Part shown: piece by piece, positions 52,917 to 61,795 of the stretch
How the letters are laid out: each line of letters starts with the position of its first letter
Numbering within the stretch: the first letter of the stretch is position 1
NCBI GenBank assembly: GCA_016292805.1
Contig: JAEDFM010000006.1
Span: 11,097 to 75,096 of the forward strand
DNA from: Treponema sp.
Lineage (GTDB): Bacteria; Spirochaetota; Spirochaetia; Treponematales; Treponemataceae
DNA: 64,000 bases
Reading direction: 5' to 3'
Position numbers and translations under genes: made by a program
The notes under the pieces: generated by a model
What the model saw: the letters and a program-made list of their open reading frames with translations, nothing else
Told to the model about the DNA's origin: nothing
The model's database searches: none

Positions 52917-53273
52917 ATGACAAAAGCTTTTACAGAAGAAATGAAAAAACAGCTCAAAGAGCAGAAACAGACTATATTGCAATCTCTTTCAGGTCAGAGT
53001 GATGACATGCGCGAATTAGTAAAAACAGTTGAGTCTGGAGACGAAGCTGATGTTGCTGCAGATGCGATTGATAGAACTTTGCTTACAGCACTTGGAACAC
53101 AGGATGCAAATCGTCTTCAGCAGATCAATAATGCTCTTGAAAGAATCTATCAGGGAAAATACGGCCGTTGTGTAATGTGTGGTAACGAAATTCCACAGGA
53201 AAGACTTAAGGCTTTACCTTATGCTCTTCTTTGCGTAGGCTGTGCAACTGCTCAGGAACGAAAAAACCGCTAA
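52917..53273 (+). CDS. DksA/TraR family zinc-finger regulator
   Basis: 118 residues. A helical N-terminal coiled coil (about 1-75) precedes the C4 zinc finger CVMCGNEIPQ ... LLCVGCATAQ (Cys pairs at about 84/87 and 105/108). Proteins of this type bind the RNA polymerase secondary channel and act with ppGpp. The acidic coiled-coil tip contains GDEADVAADAID, close to the DxxDxA region of DksA. GGGAGGA lies 8 bases before the ATG. Confidence 0.9.
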   Translation: MTKAFTEEMKKQLKEQKQTILQSLSGQSDDMRELVKTVESGDEADVAADAIDRTLLTALGTQDANRLQQINNALERIYQGKYGRCVMCGNEIPQERLKALPYALLCVGCATAQERKNR

Positions 53274-53321
53274 ACTATAATGCCGCAGATTTTATGCTCT
53301 GCACCATATAGCTGAAAATTG

Positions 53322-53360
53322 AAAAGGCACTGCCCAAAAATGAGCAGTGCCTTTTTTTTA
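53322..53360. terminator. Terminator after the DksA-type gene, overlapping the PHP gene end
   Basis: AAAGGCACTGC (53323-53333) pairs with GCAGTGCCTTT (53344-53354), followed by T's on the plus strand. The last bases overlap the PHP stop codon at 53358-53360; on the minus strand it ends in TTTTC and may also serve that gene. Confidence 0.87.
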
Positions 53361-54233
53361 TAGCTTTACAATAATTTCTTTATCTTTTACAGGATAAACC
53401 AGTTCTTTATAGCCAGCTTTCCTTGCTATGTGGTATGCTTTATCAAAAGCACAATCAATAGTGTTTATGTCATGGGTGTCGCTGTTTACACAGACCGGAA
53501 CTCCTTTTGAATAAAGCAGATTCAGCATATATTCAGCTGGATATACATCATCCATAATGCCGCGGGCAATGGCACCCGTATTCAATTCTACCACAGCACC
53601 ATTTTTTGCTATTTCTTCAACAGTAAGTTTAACCTGTTCTTTATACCAGGCTTCATCTTCATTAAAAAAATTCAGTATACCGTTTCTTTTTCTGATTAAG
53701 TCAGCGTGGCCAAGAACGCTGAAACTGCATTTTCTCAGCATTTCCCGTTCTGCTTCAAAATATTCACAAACAGCAGTTTGGAAATCATTGTTGTAAATCT
53801 TTTTCAGATTTTCCTTTACATTGTCTGCGGAATGGTCAACCGTATAGAAACCTTTGTTAGAGTTTACAAAATGAACCGAACCAATAAGATAATCAGGATT
53901 CAGGCTGGAATAGGCAGAAAAATCCGGATGGGCAGAGCCTGTACCTGGGATTTCAAAAAAATCAGCTTCAAATCCAGAAAAAATCTGAATTCTATCACTG
54001 TATTCTGCTTTAAGTTTATTTATTTCAGCCTGGTATTCACCTATTTTGGCAGCAGGAATGTGCCAGAAATCATCAGGAGTCCTGTAAAACTCCGGATCAA
54101 CAGGGTAAGTACAATGGCTGGAAAAACCAAGGGAAGTGAAACCTTTAGCAATTGCGCTTTCTACCATTTCCCGTGCAGAATTTTTTCCATCACAAAAAGT
54201 ACAATGAGTATGAAGATTGATTTTTTCAGTCAT
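53358..54233 (-). CDS. PHP-domain histidinol-phosphatase-like protein
   Basis: 291 residues. The start INLHTHCTFCDGKNSAREM and GFTSLGFSSHCTYP are the first metal-binding motifs of the PHP fold; later metal ligands lie in FEADFFEIPG, SVHF, VLGHADLIRKRN and CVNSDTHDI. Length and motif order fit HisK/HisJ-type histidinol-phosphatases. hisB and hisG are also in the window, 8-10 kb away, and the hisB here is the short form without a phosphatase domain, which supports this role. Its ATG lies 2 bp after the stop codon of the response regulator gene. Confidence 0.82.
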   Translation of the reverse strand: MTEKINLHTHCTFCDGKNSAREMVESAIAKGFTSLGFSSHCTYPVDPEFYRTPDDFWHIPAAKIGEYQAEINKLKAEYSDRIQIFSGFEADFFEIPGTGSAHPDFSAYSSLNPDYLIGSVHFVNSNKGFYTVDHSADNVKENLKKIYNNDFQTAVCEYFEAEREMLRKCSFSVLGHADLIRKRNGILNFFNEDEAWYKEQVKLTVEEIAKNGAVVELNTGAIARGIMDDVYPAEYMLNLLYSKGVPVCVNSDTHDINTIDCAFDKAYHIARKAGYKELVYPVKDKEIIVKL

Positions 54234-54235
54234 AA

Positions 54236-55477
54236 TTACATGTTGCCTTTGATTGTAGCAAGAGATTTCTGAATCAATACATTAGGCTTCTGAGGCTTTA
54301 CAAGATAATGTTTTGCACCAAGACTTAATACTTTGACAATCGAATCACGCTGTATATTTGCAGAATAAACAATTACATCAGGTGTATTTGAACGCTGGTG
54401 CAAAAATTGAAGTACCTGGATGCCAGAGTTGTCAGGCATAAGAACATCAAGAATTACAAGATTAAATTTATCCTGAATGTATGAGTCGCAGAATACTTTA
54501 CCAGAATTGTAAACAGTAACATTGGCACTGATACTTTCGTAAATCTGTTTAGTCTGTTCCGCAGATTTTGCATCAGCATCAATAATTGCAACATTTAAAA
54601 CCGTTCCATCATCAAGGCTTCCACCAGCTTCATAAGAAAAGCGTGTATCAACAGTACCAGAGTCATCTCCAAATTCGTTGGATTGAGTAAGAATTTTATC
54701 AGTAATCAAATCGGAAACACTGGAAGTGATAGTTGTATCTACAAGAGAAGTAAGCAGGCGAGGAAGCTGATTAGCCATTTCAATATCTGCATACTGTGGA
54801 TGTCCAGAAAGAAGTTCCTTTACAAAAGGGCTTAAAGAAAGAATCTTAACGTTTTTGTTATGAACCTTTGGACAAGCTAATACATTATCAATCAAAAATT
54901 CAATGTTATAGCCGTCAATAAAGGAAAGCTCCAGGTTAGTAAGCATAATAACGATTTTTGGGTTATCAATTTCTTCCCGTTCAATCATTTCAGAAAGCTT
55001 ATACTGGAGCAATACCATTTTTTCACGGTTCAAACCATGTGCCAGTTCAATGAAAATAAGGTTACCATTACGGTGAAGGTCAAGAACACAAGGGGTTGTA
55101 TCGATTGAAAGAGGTGTGTGCAGAATTTTTCCGATGGAATCAAAGAAAATGTCAAACTGAATAGGTTTTGCAAAGTATTTTACGACACCATATTTTGCAA
55201 GTGCCGCAAGATTGCTTTTGTCCTGGGAAGGACCTGTTACAACTACAGGGATATTGATTGTATTAAAGTTTTCAATCTTTCGTTCCAGAAATTCCATTTC
55301 TTCCTGACTATCATCTTCCATATCCAAAATAATAAGATTTGGCAAAACTGTAATCATTTTTGTGTAAGTATCACGGTTTTCCTGAGTAAGAATAACTTCA
55401 ATCTGGTCTTCTTCGAGTTTAGTTGTCAAAAATTCACGAAACAAAGTGTGTTTGTCTGCAATAAGTACCTTTTTCAT
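54236..55477 (-). CDS. REC-STAS-REC regulator
   Basis: 413 residues, no signal peptide. An N-terminal receiver-like domain (about 1-120) has VLIADKHTLFREF, the putative phospho-Asp52 in NLIILDMEDDSQ and the Lys of YFAKPIQ. The middle (about 125-235) resembles a STAS domain (LIFIELAHGLNREKM, PKIVIMLTNLELSFIDG). A linker of about 50 residues leads to a second receiver (about 287-413) with VAIIDADAK, phospho-Asp344 in LVILDVLMPDNSG and KHYLVKPQKP. There is no DNA-binding or output enzyme domain, so it probably works by protein binding. Its start is weakly defined; no good ribosome binding site is seen. Confidence 0.78.
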   Translation of the reverse strand: MKKVLIADKHTLFREFLTTKLEEDQIEVILTQENRDTYTKMITVLPNLIILDMEDDSQEEMEFLERKIENFNTINIPVVVTGPSQDKSNLAALAKYGVVKYFAKPIQFDIFFDSIGKILHTPLSIDTTPCVLDLHRNGNLIFIELAHGLNREKMVLLQYKLSEMIEREEIDNPKIVIMLTNLELSFIDGYNIEFLIDNVLACPKVHNKNVKILSLSPFVKELLSGHPQYADIEMANQLPRLLTSLVDTTITSSVSDLITDKILTQSNEFGDDSGTVDTRFSYEAGGSLDDGTVLNVAIIDADAKSAEQTKQIYESISANVTVYNSGKVFCDSYIQDKFNLVILDVLMPDNSGIQVLQFLHQRSNTPDVIVYSANIQRDSIVKVLSLGAKHYLVKPQKPNVLIQKSLATIKGNM

Positions 55478-55540
55478 TCTTATATAATATCACAGAAAAA
55501 GGTAACAGTCATCAGTTTGGTGAGTTAGAGTGAGTTAGGT

Positions 55541-55714
55541 GAGCCAGGGGGAGCCAGGGGGACGGTTCTCTAGGTTAGGGGAGGGGAAAGTCTTCCCCTG
55601 GCTCGCACTTCGTTGCTCGCCACCCCTTCTAGCGGGGGTGTGCCCCCGCAACGCCCCCAGAAAAGCCTGGAGAACCGTCCCCCTGGCTCCAAACCGAGAG
55701 AACCGTCCCCCTGG
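55541..55714. repeat. REP cluster G: a long palindromic element before groEL
   Basis: A half copy (GAGCCAGGGG, 55541-55550), a forward core at 55554-55570 and two reverse cores at 55670-55686 and 55698-55714. Between them lie further hairpins GGGGAA/TTCCCC (55583-55598) and GCGGGGG/CCCCCGC (55632-55649). This stretch fills the 334 bp between the divergent regulator gene and groEL. Confidence 0.9.
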
Positions 55715-55743
55715 TCCCCATTTCTATGAACGAAAAAATTCCC

Positions 55744-55772
55744 TTGCCGATTGGTGGGAAAATTTATTATAT
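55744..55772 (+). promoter_or_regulatory. Candidate groEL promoter
   Basis: TTGCCG (55744-55749), 17 bp, TTATAT (55767-55772). It is overlapped by an inverted repeat AATTCCC/GGGAAAATT. No CIRCE (HrcA) element of the TTAGCACTC type is present. Confidence 0.35.
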
Positions 55773-55811
55773 TTATGGTACTAGTTGAAAATATTAAAAG
55801 AGGTAAAATAA

Positions 55812-57440
55812 ATGGCAAAACAGTTATTGTTTAGTGAAGATGCTCGTAAAAAGCTTTTGAGTGGTGTGGAACAGATTTCTAAGGCTGTAATGACAACCTT
55901 GGGACCTTGTGGTCGTATGGTTATGATGGACAAAAAATATGGTTCACCTGTAATTACAAAAGACGGTGTTTCTGTTGCAAAGGAAATTGAACTTGAAGAT
56001 CCATATGAAAATATGGGTGCTCAGTTTGTTCGTGAAGTAGCTTCAAAAACAAATGATGATGCCGGTGACGGTACAACAACAGCTACTGTACTTTCTTATG
56101 CTTTGGTTCGCGAAGGTGTAAAATCTGTTGCAGCTGGTATGCGTCCTATTGAAATTAAACGCGGTATGGATAAGGCTGTAAAAATTGCTGTTGATGAAAT
56201 TAAGAAGAATGCAAAACCTGTAAAGGGAACTGCTGATATTACAAACATCGCTACAATTTCTGCAAACAATGATCCAGAAATTGGTAAAATGCTTGCTGAA
56301 GCCATTGAAAAGGTTGGTAAAGACGGTGTTATTACTGTAGAAGAATCTAAGAACATGGAAATGACTGTTGATACTGTTGAAGGTATGCAGTTTGACCGTG
56401 GATACATTTCATCATATTTTGTAACAGACCGTGAACGCATGGAAGCTTCTTTTGATGACGCTTATGTATTGATTTACGATAAAAAGATTTCTGCAATGAA
56501 AGATCTTCTTCCAATTTTGGAAAAGGTTGCAAATGCAGGTCGTGCTCTTGTAATCATCTGTGAAGATGTAGATGGTGAAGCTCTTACAACTTTGGTATTG
56601 AATACTATCCGTGGAACTATTAAATGTTGTGCTGTTAAAGCTCCTGGATTTGGTGACCGCCGTAAGGAAATGCTCCAGGATATCGCTATTTTGACTGGTG
56701 CAACTGTTGTTTCAGAAGAAATTGGTATGAAGCTTGAAACTGCTGATCCATCTGTTCTTGGTCAGGCTAAATCTATCAAAATCGACAAAGACAACACAAC
56801 AATCGTTGGTGGCGCTGGAACACAGAAAGCTATTAAAGATCGTGTTGCTGAAATCAAAATTGCTATTGAAAAATCTACATCAACATACGATAAAGAACAG
56901 CTTCAGAAACGTCTTGCTAAATTGGCAGGTGGCGTAGCTGTTATTTCTGTTGGTGCTAACACAGAAACTGAAATGAAAGAATTGAAGTTCCGCGTAGAAG
57001 ATACAATTGCTGCTACTCGTGCTGCTTTGGAAGAAGGTATTGTTTCTGGTGGTGGTATGGCATTAATCGAAGCTTCTAAAGCTTTGGCTGAAGTTCCTGC
57101 AGATCTTACAGAAGATGAAAAGGTTGGTTTCAAAATTGTACGCCGTGCATTGGAAGAACCTATCCGCCAGATTTCTGAAAACGCTGGTCTTGACGGTGCA
57201 GTTATTGCTGAACGCGCTAAAAACGAAAAGAAAGGTGTTGGTTTCAACGCTAGAACTAACGAATGGGTAAACATGCTTGAAGCAGGTATTATTGACCCAG
57301 CTAAAGTTACATGTTCTGCATTAAAGAATGCGGCTTCTGTTGCTGGTACATTACTTACAACAGAATGTGCTATTACAGACATCCCAACTCCACCAGCCCC
57401 TGTAGCTCCAGCCGCTCCTGACATGGGTGGAATGTACTAA
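55812..57440 (+). CDS. groEL: Chaperonin GroEL (Hsp60)
   Basis: 542 residues, full length. The start AKQLLFSEDARKKLLSGVEQ, the ATP-binding DGVSVAKEIEL and DDAGDGTTTATVLS, and AAVEEGIVSGGG-type (RAALEEGIVSGGGMALIEA) motifs are intact. It folds proteins in the cytoplasm as a double ring. The C-terminus ends APAAPDMGGMY, the typical flexible Gly/Met tail. No groES gene is next to it. AGAGGT lies 8 bases before the ATG. The last six codons are repeated downstream of a hairpin pair. Confidence 0.98.
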   Translation: MAKQLLFSEDARKKLLSGVEQISKAVMTTLGPCGRMVMMDKKYGSPVITKDGVSVAKEIELEDPYENMGAQFVREVASKTNDDAGDGTTTATVLSYALVREGVKSVAAGMRPIEIKRGMDKAVKIAVDEIKKNAKPVKGTADITNIATISANNDPEIGKMLAEAIEKVGKDGVITVEESKNMEMTVDTVEGMQFDRGYISSYFVTDRERMEASFDDAYVLIYDKKISAMKDLLPILEKVANAGRALVIICEDVDGEALTTLVLNTIRGTIKCCAVKAPGFGDRRKEMLQDIAILTGATVVSEEIGMKLETADPSVLGQAKSIKIDKDNTTIVGGAGTQKAIKDRVAEIKIAIEKSTSTYDKEQLQKRLAKLAGGVAVISVGANTETEMKELKFRVEDTIAATRAALEEGIVSGGGMALIEASKALAEVPADLTEDEKVGFKIVRRALEEPIRQISENAGLDGAVIAERAKNEKKGVGFNARTNEWVNMLEAGIIDPAKVTCSALKNAASVAGTLLTTECAITDIPTPPAPVAPAAPDMGGMY

Positions 57441-57517
57441 TGCAAAATTCCCTGCTAGTTTGCGCAGCAAACTAGGTAAGCACGCCTAGCGTGCGACATA
57501 TGGGTGGTATGTATTAA
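57441..57517. repeat. Hairpin pair and duplicated groEL end
   Basis: After the groEL stop come two perfect hairpins, CTAGTTTGC-GCA-GCAAACTAG (57455-57475) and GCACGC-CTA-GCGTGC (57480-57494). At 57495-57517 a second, slightly different copy of the last groEL codons follows (GACAT, then GGGTGGTATGTATTAA). The element between the two copies is 54 bp. Confidence 0.8.
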
Positions 57518-57554
57518 TAGTCTATTGTACTAATAAGAAGTACATTAAGCATAT

Positions 57555-57583
57555 AAGGCGCTGATTTTTCAGCGCCTTTTTTT
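57555..57583 (+). terminator. groEL terminator
   Basis: AAGGCGCTGA (57555-57564) pairs with TCAGCGCCTT (57569-57578) across TTTT, followed by TTTTT. Confidence 0.9.
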
Positions 57584-57649
57584 ATCACTAAGCTGGGAGT
57601 TGTAACTGCAACACTTTATCTTCAAAATAAAACTTTGTATAGTTATGAT

Positions 57650-58972
57650 ATGTATATGTGTGTTGATTTTAAAAATCCTTTTGTAATAATTTTTATTGTT
57701 GGTACTGTTTTAAGTTTTATTATCCATCAGTTTCTGGAATTCATAGATTTTAGAGCCAGAGTAAAGAATGGTGGTAAAGTACCTGAAATCCTGGCTGATA
57801 TTCCTGCGGCTAAAGAAAAGTTTAATGAAGAAAACTTAAAAAAGATTTGCGAATATGAAAATGCAAAATATTTTGCCTGGATTCCATCATCGTTATTAAA
57901 TCTTATAATGGAACTGTCTTTAATCATATTTGGTTTTTATCCGTTTGTATTCAATATGGTTACAGGATGGTTTGGCTTTCCTGCTGGGGTAGGAAGCACC
58001 TGGCTTGTATTTGCAGCTTTTCTTGTTTTGTCATCAATTCCAGCAGAAATAGTAGCCCTGCCTTTTTCTTTATACAGGGAGTTTGTTGTAGAAAAGAAAT
58101 TTGGTTTTAGTAATATGACTTTTAAATTATGGCTGTTGGACCAGTTAAAGGAATTACTAGTTGGTGCAGTTTTGGGGTCTGTTTTAATTTTTGTGGCTTC
58201 ATTGTTTTTTGTAAAATGTACAGACAGCTGGTGGTGGATTCTTGCTGCTGTATTAATAGGCTTTACTTTCCTTATGCAGATTGTATATCCGAAGTTTATT
58301 GCGCCGTTATTTAATAAGTTTGAACCATTACCGGAAGGGGAAGTAAAAGATAAAATCACTAAGATTTTAAATAAATGTGGATTTAAGAACGGTGGCCTTT
58401 TTGTAATGGATGCCTCAAAACGAAGTGGTCACAGCAATGCTTACTTTAGTGGTTTTGGAAAAGCAAAACGAATTGTTCTTTATGATACACTAATCAACTC
58501 TATGACTTCTGATGAACTGGCTTCTGTTCTAGGTCATGAGCTTGGTCATTATAAGCTGCATCATATTACTAAAAGATTATGTGTAATGATTCCTTTAGAA
58601 TTTATTCTTTTGTTTGTTCTTTATAAACTGGCTCAGTTTACATCTTTGTACGAAGGCTTTGGTTTTACGGGAATTGATGGTGGAAATGTTGCTGCTGTTC
58701 AATTTATTGGATTGTTCCTGGCAACAGAAATTTATGGGGCAATTTCAGAAATACTTTCACCTTTAATGAACTTTTCTTCCCGCCGCGATGAATACCAGGC
58801 AGATGCCTACGCTAAAAAAGTTTGTGGAACTGGAGACCATTTAATCAGCGGATTGATAAAGTTGAATGCAGAAAACTTAAGTGAACTGCTTCCTCCAAAA
58901 CTTTATGTTATGTGGAATTTCAGTCATCCAACTTTAGTGGAACGGGTGACAGCATTAAAAAAAGAAGATTAG
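57650..58972 (+). CDS. M48 family (Ste24-type) membrane metalloprotease
   Basis: 440 residues. The zinc motif LGHELGHYKLHH (HExxH, about 296-307) lies between membrane segments, and the third ligand is in the later region SSRRDEYQADAYAKKV (Glu, about 381). About seven membrane helices and an N-terminal CAAX-protease extension (IIHQFLEFIDFRARVKNGGKVPEIL) place it in the Ste24 group. It probably degrades or processes membrane proteins. The start is uncertain: ATG 57650 and 57656 are in frame and a TTG lies at 57635, none with a clear ribosome binding site. It overlaps the convergent gene by 4 bases. Confidence 0.87.
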   Translation: MYMCVDFKNPFVIIFIVGTVLSFIIHQFLEFIDFRARVKNGGKVPEILADIPAAKEKFNEENLKKICEYENAKYFAWIPSSLLNLIMELSLIIFGFYPFVFNMVTGWFGFPAGVGSTWLVFAAFLVLSSIPAEIVALPFSLYREFVVEKKFGFSNMTFKLWLLDQLKELLVGAVLGSVLIFVASLFFVKCTDSWWWILAAVLIGFTFLMQIVYPKFIAPLFNKFEPLPEGEVKDKITKILNKCGFKNGGLFVMDASKRSGHSNAYFSGFGKAKRIVLYDTLINSMTSDELASVLGHELGHYKLHHITKRLCVMIPLEFILLFVLYKLAQFTSLYEGFGFTGIDGGNVAAVQFIGLFLATEIYGAISEILSPLMNFSSRRDEYQADAYAKKVCGTGDHLISGLIKLNAENLSELLPPKLYVMWNFSHPTLVERVTALKKED

Positions 58973-59733
58973 AGGGAAATTTTCATTCCAATATTAACAA
59001 TCATACCCTGCACATTTTCGCCAGAGAATACGGTACCTACAGGCAGGAAAATACTGGCTGTAGGTCCAGCCTTTAAATTTCCTGTAAGACCAAACAACCA
59101 GGATGCACTTCCTGAAATATAAACATAGCGTGCATTTTTCCAGAACCATTTGTTTATGGCAGAAACATCATCTGCAACTGTGCCTGAATATCCAGAATCT
59201 GAATTATTTACACCGTTGGCTTTAAGTCCAATACGTGCAAATAATGCAACTCCTGCATTTAACTGTAATCTGTTCTGTCCGTAGTAGAGCGAAAAAACTA
59301 TTGGAAAGTTAACCATAAAAGATAATGTTTGGGTTGTTCTGTTTTCAATTTCGGCAGGTAAAGCCATTCCATCATAGTATAGATGATACATTGAAAAGAA
59401 AGTAACAGTTGGTTCAAATGCAAGAAACGTATAATTAGGCCATATAAGACCAAATGAAATTGGATATACAATTGGTGAAGGTGCACTGACTGTTGTGCTG
59501 GATGTATTAAAATAAAGTCCAGGTCCCATGGAAGCAACAAAGTCTGTGGAATGAATTACATCTTTAAATGAAGCTGGCTGTGCATAAATTTTTCCATCAA
59601 GACCACGTGTTTTTTTTTCTTTAGGAGCTTCTACTGCAGGAGAATCGGTTACAGAAACTTCTGTTTCCTGTGCAAAAACAAAAAATGTGGATAGAGAAAA
59701 AAGAATTGCAAATATAAGTTTATTCAGCTTCAT
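58969..59733 (-). CDS. Exported outer-membrane-like protein, unknown family
   Basis: 254 residues from the ATG at 59733, which has AGGAT 10 bases upstream. A signal peptide (LNKLIFAILFSLSTFFVFAQ) precedes a Pro/Glu-rich stretch and then alternating beta-type segments (GPGLYFNTSS, FLAFEPTVTFFSMYHLYY, TLSFMVNFPIVFSLYYGQNRLQLNAGVALFARIG) that end GMIVNIGMKISL. This suggests a small beta-barrel. It follows the lipoprotein gene by 11 bp. No known family is recognised. Confidence 0.68.
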   Translation of the reverse strand: MKLNKLIFAILFSLSTFFVFAQETEVSVTDSPAVEAPKEKKTRGLDGKIYAQPASFKDVIHSTDFVASMGPGLYFNTSSTTVSAPSPIVYPISFGLIWPNYTFLAFEPTVTFFSMYHLYYDGMALPAEIENRTTQTLSFMVNFPIVFSLYYGQNRLQLNAGVALFARIGLKANGVNNSDSGYSGTVADDVSAINKWFWKNARYVYISGSASWLFGLTGNLKAGPTASIFLPVGTVFSGENVQGMIVNIGMKISL

Positions 59734-59744
59734 AATCAACTATC

Positions 59745-60917
59745 CTATAATAACTTGCTGTAAAGACTTTTATCAAGATTTACTTCAAGAATTCCGGAAC
59801 GGGCTGTAGTGTAGAAATTTGTTTCTTCCCAGAAGGCATACAAAGTAGAGCCCGTAATTACAAAATCAGAATATTTGAATCCGGCTGGAAGCTTTGGCAG
59901 TCGTACGGCAACAGGTTTTCCTTCTCTAAGAATGTGTTTTCCAGGAAGAGCACCTTCTATAAAAAGGGTTCCATCTTCAAATAATGCGGCACTCCAGCTC
60001 TGAGCAATAATGGCCTTTGCGTTCAGTACATCTGCTTCATCTTTAATTTGATTGTTAAATTTTCTAGGAGAAACACCACCTGCAGTTTTTACTTCTATAA
60101 GAAAATTGCGACGGTCTTCAAATCCGGAAAGCAGCTTTTTAATTCTTTCTGGTGCTTTTTTGTAAGGTAATTCAGCTTTTGCTTCTTTAAAATCATCAAG
60201 GGTTGATTCTTTGATTATGATGTTTGACTCTGCCGAACTAGGTGAAACATTTAACAGTGAAATTCCAGGTTTCCAGTCTATGTAAGAAAAAGAGTTCTTT
60301 GTATCAGAAATTGTTTTTACACTGCAAAGCCAGTTTAAACCATCCCAATAAAAATCTGTGACTTCAGAATTAGGTTCCTTTGTAAGATTATTGCAATTTA
60401 CAATTGGATAACAGATTTCTGCTTTATCATCGTATTGAATTAAAAACAGATGATTTGAGCTGTTGTTTTTATATAAAGGATCTGTGATTGTATCATTAAA
60501 AAAAGCACTTTTGTAAACGGAAAAAACCGGAGTGTCGTTTAAAAATACCAGATTTCCAGAGGTCCTGTCTTTAAAAAGATTTATATCTTTAGTCAAAGTA
60601 ATGTGGTCGTTTTCAAGGCAAAGGATTCCAAGACGGTTTACAACTGCAAAGCCTTTGATTTCATTTTCTACAGAACCTGTACAGTTTGCAGAAGAAACAC
60701 GTTTTGCTTCGGTCCATGGCAAAAATGGCACAGCTGTGGCATTTTGTGGTACAGAAATTTTTTCGTAGCCATTTGGAGTAAATGAATACCAGGTGTGATT
60801 TCCTTTTTGAATTTCTACAGCTGGAGTTTCTTCAATTGTAACTTTAACCTGTTTTTTGCTGCAGGCTGAAAAGGTAACGAGAATTGCTGTAATTATAACC
60901 AAAGATATTTTTTTCAT
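59745..60917 (-). CDS. Lipoprotein of unknown function
   Basis: 390 residues. The lipoprotein signal peptide ends FSAC with Cys19. The mature part has several WxxF/YxW-like segments (NHTWYSFTPNGYEKISVP, DFYWDGLNWLCSVKT, AQSWSAALFEDGTLFIEG) that suggest a beta-rich fold such as a propeller. I do not recognise the family. Its ATG overlaps the stop codon of the next upstream lipoprotein gene, so the pair is translationally coupled. Confidence 0.72.
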   Translation of the reverse strand: MKKISLVIITAILVTFSACSKKQVKVTIEETPAVEIQKGNHTWYSFTPNGYEKISVPQNATAVPFLPWTEAKRVSSANCTGSVENEIKGFAVVNRLGILCLENDHITLTKDINLFKDRTSGNLVFLNDTPVFSVYKSAFFNDTITDPLYKNNSSNHLFLIQYDDKAEICYPIVNCNNLTKEPNSEVTDFYWDGLNWLCSVKTISDTKNSFSYIDWKPGISLLNVSPSSAESNIIIKESTLDDFKEAKAELPYKKAPERIKKLLSGFEDRRNFLIEVKTAGGVSPRKFNNQIKDEADVLNAKAIIAQSWSAALFEDGTLFIEGALPGKHILREGKPVAVRLPKLPAGFKYSDFVITGSTLYAFWEETNFYTTARSGILEVNLDKSLYSKLL

Positions 60918-61744
60918 AGTGCTTCTTTAAGTATCGGCACAAAAATCCATTGAAGTGATATATTTTTTCCACTGGAACCGGTTATAAGAACTCCGTAGTT
61001 TTCCTGATATAAAAACAGCTCCGGTTCGTTTTTTTTAAGCGTCAGGGGATGGTGACCTTCCAGATAATGGTTCATAGGAATGTAGGAGGAGGTTAGAGGG
61101 AAATCCAAAGTGACGGTGTACAGGTTTGTGGGGGTTAGGTAGGTGGAGCTGAAGCTTTGGGTTGAAAGATTTTCCAGAAGGCGAGTGGAATCCAGCTGCC
61201 AGGGATTATAAAAATTGTCGGTCAGGTTTAGTTCCAGTTCTTCCAGATTTTTTTGTTGATTGATTGAGATTGTTTCCATAAGCTTTTTCCAGTTAAAGCT
61301 TGAAATATAGGTGTTGATTTGTTCTGGTGGTAACTGGTTTTCCAGACCATTTGCAATCAGGCGGTTCATTATATCTGCCGAAAAACCGTTTTCCCAGGAT
61401 AAAGTCTGACAGCTTGAATCAGAATCAAAATCATAAGGATAGATTGTTCCTGCTGGCTTAAAAAACTGCAGCTTTGAATTGTTGGCAAGTTTTGTTATTG
61501 GCTGAGCCAGTACAGAAACAGGTTGATTTTTTGATAGCTGAAGCTGGAAAGATGAATCTGTTGTGGTAAAGGTTTGCACTTCCCATGGGCAGCTTGCACT
61601 TATTTGCCAATAGGTGCAGCCGGAAGGTGGAATCTGGGGCAAATAAAAGGTTACCTTTTCGGTTGTGGAAAAGCTTGAAAACTTACAGCCTGCAATGGCA
61701 GGCCATAAAAATAATAAGGCCAATATAAAGGTAATATTTCTCAT
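60914..61744 (-). CDS. Second lipoprotein of the pair
   Basis: 276 residues from the ATG at 61744, which gives a standard lipoprotein signal (LALLFLWPAIAGC, Cys20); an upstream TTG at 61792 would spoil this. Cys and Trp residues are spread through the mature part (SGCTYWQISASCPWEVQTF). The C-terminus is predicted beta-rich. Function unknown. It overlaps the next lipoprotein gene by 4 bases and lies 51 bp after rnhA. Confidence 0.7.
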   Translation of the reverse strand: MRNITFILALLFLWPAIAGCKFSSFSTTEKVTFYLPQIPPSGCTYWQISASCPWEVQTFTTTDSSFQLQLSKNQPVSVLAQPITKLANNSKLQFFKPAGTIYPYDFDSDSSCQTLSWENGFSADIMNRLIANGLENQLPPEQINTYISSFNWKKLMETISINQQKNLEELELNLTDNFYNPWQLDSTRLLENLSTQSFSSTYLTPTNLYTVTLDFPLTSSYIPMNHYLEGHHPLTLKKNEPELFLYQENYGVLITGSSGKNISLQWIFVPILKEAL

Positions 61745-61795
61745 ACTTATATATTGGCCATAGTTAATATGTTTTCGGAAATGATTATCCAAAAA

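Noticed and set aside
55539..55818. Open frames of about 80 codons on both strands before groEL
   Set aside because: They consist almost entirely of REP copies and GC hairpins and have no ribosome binding site; they are chance frames.
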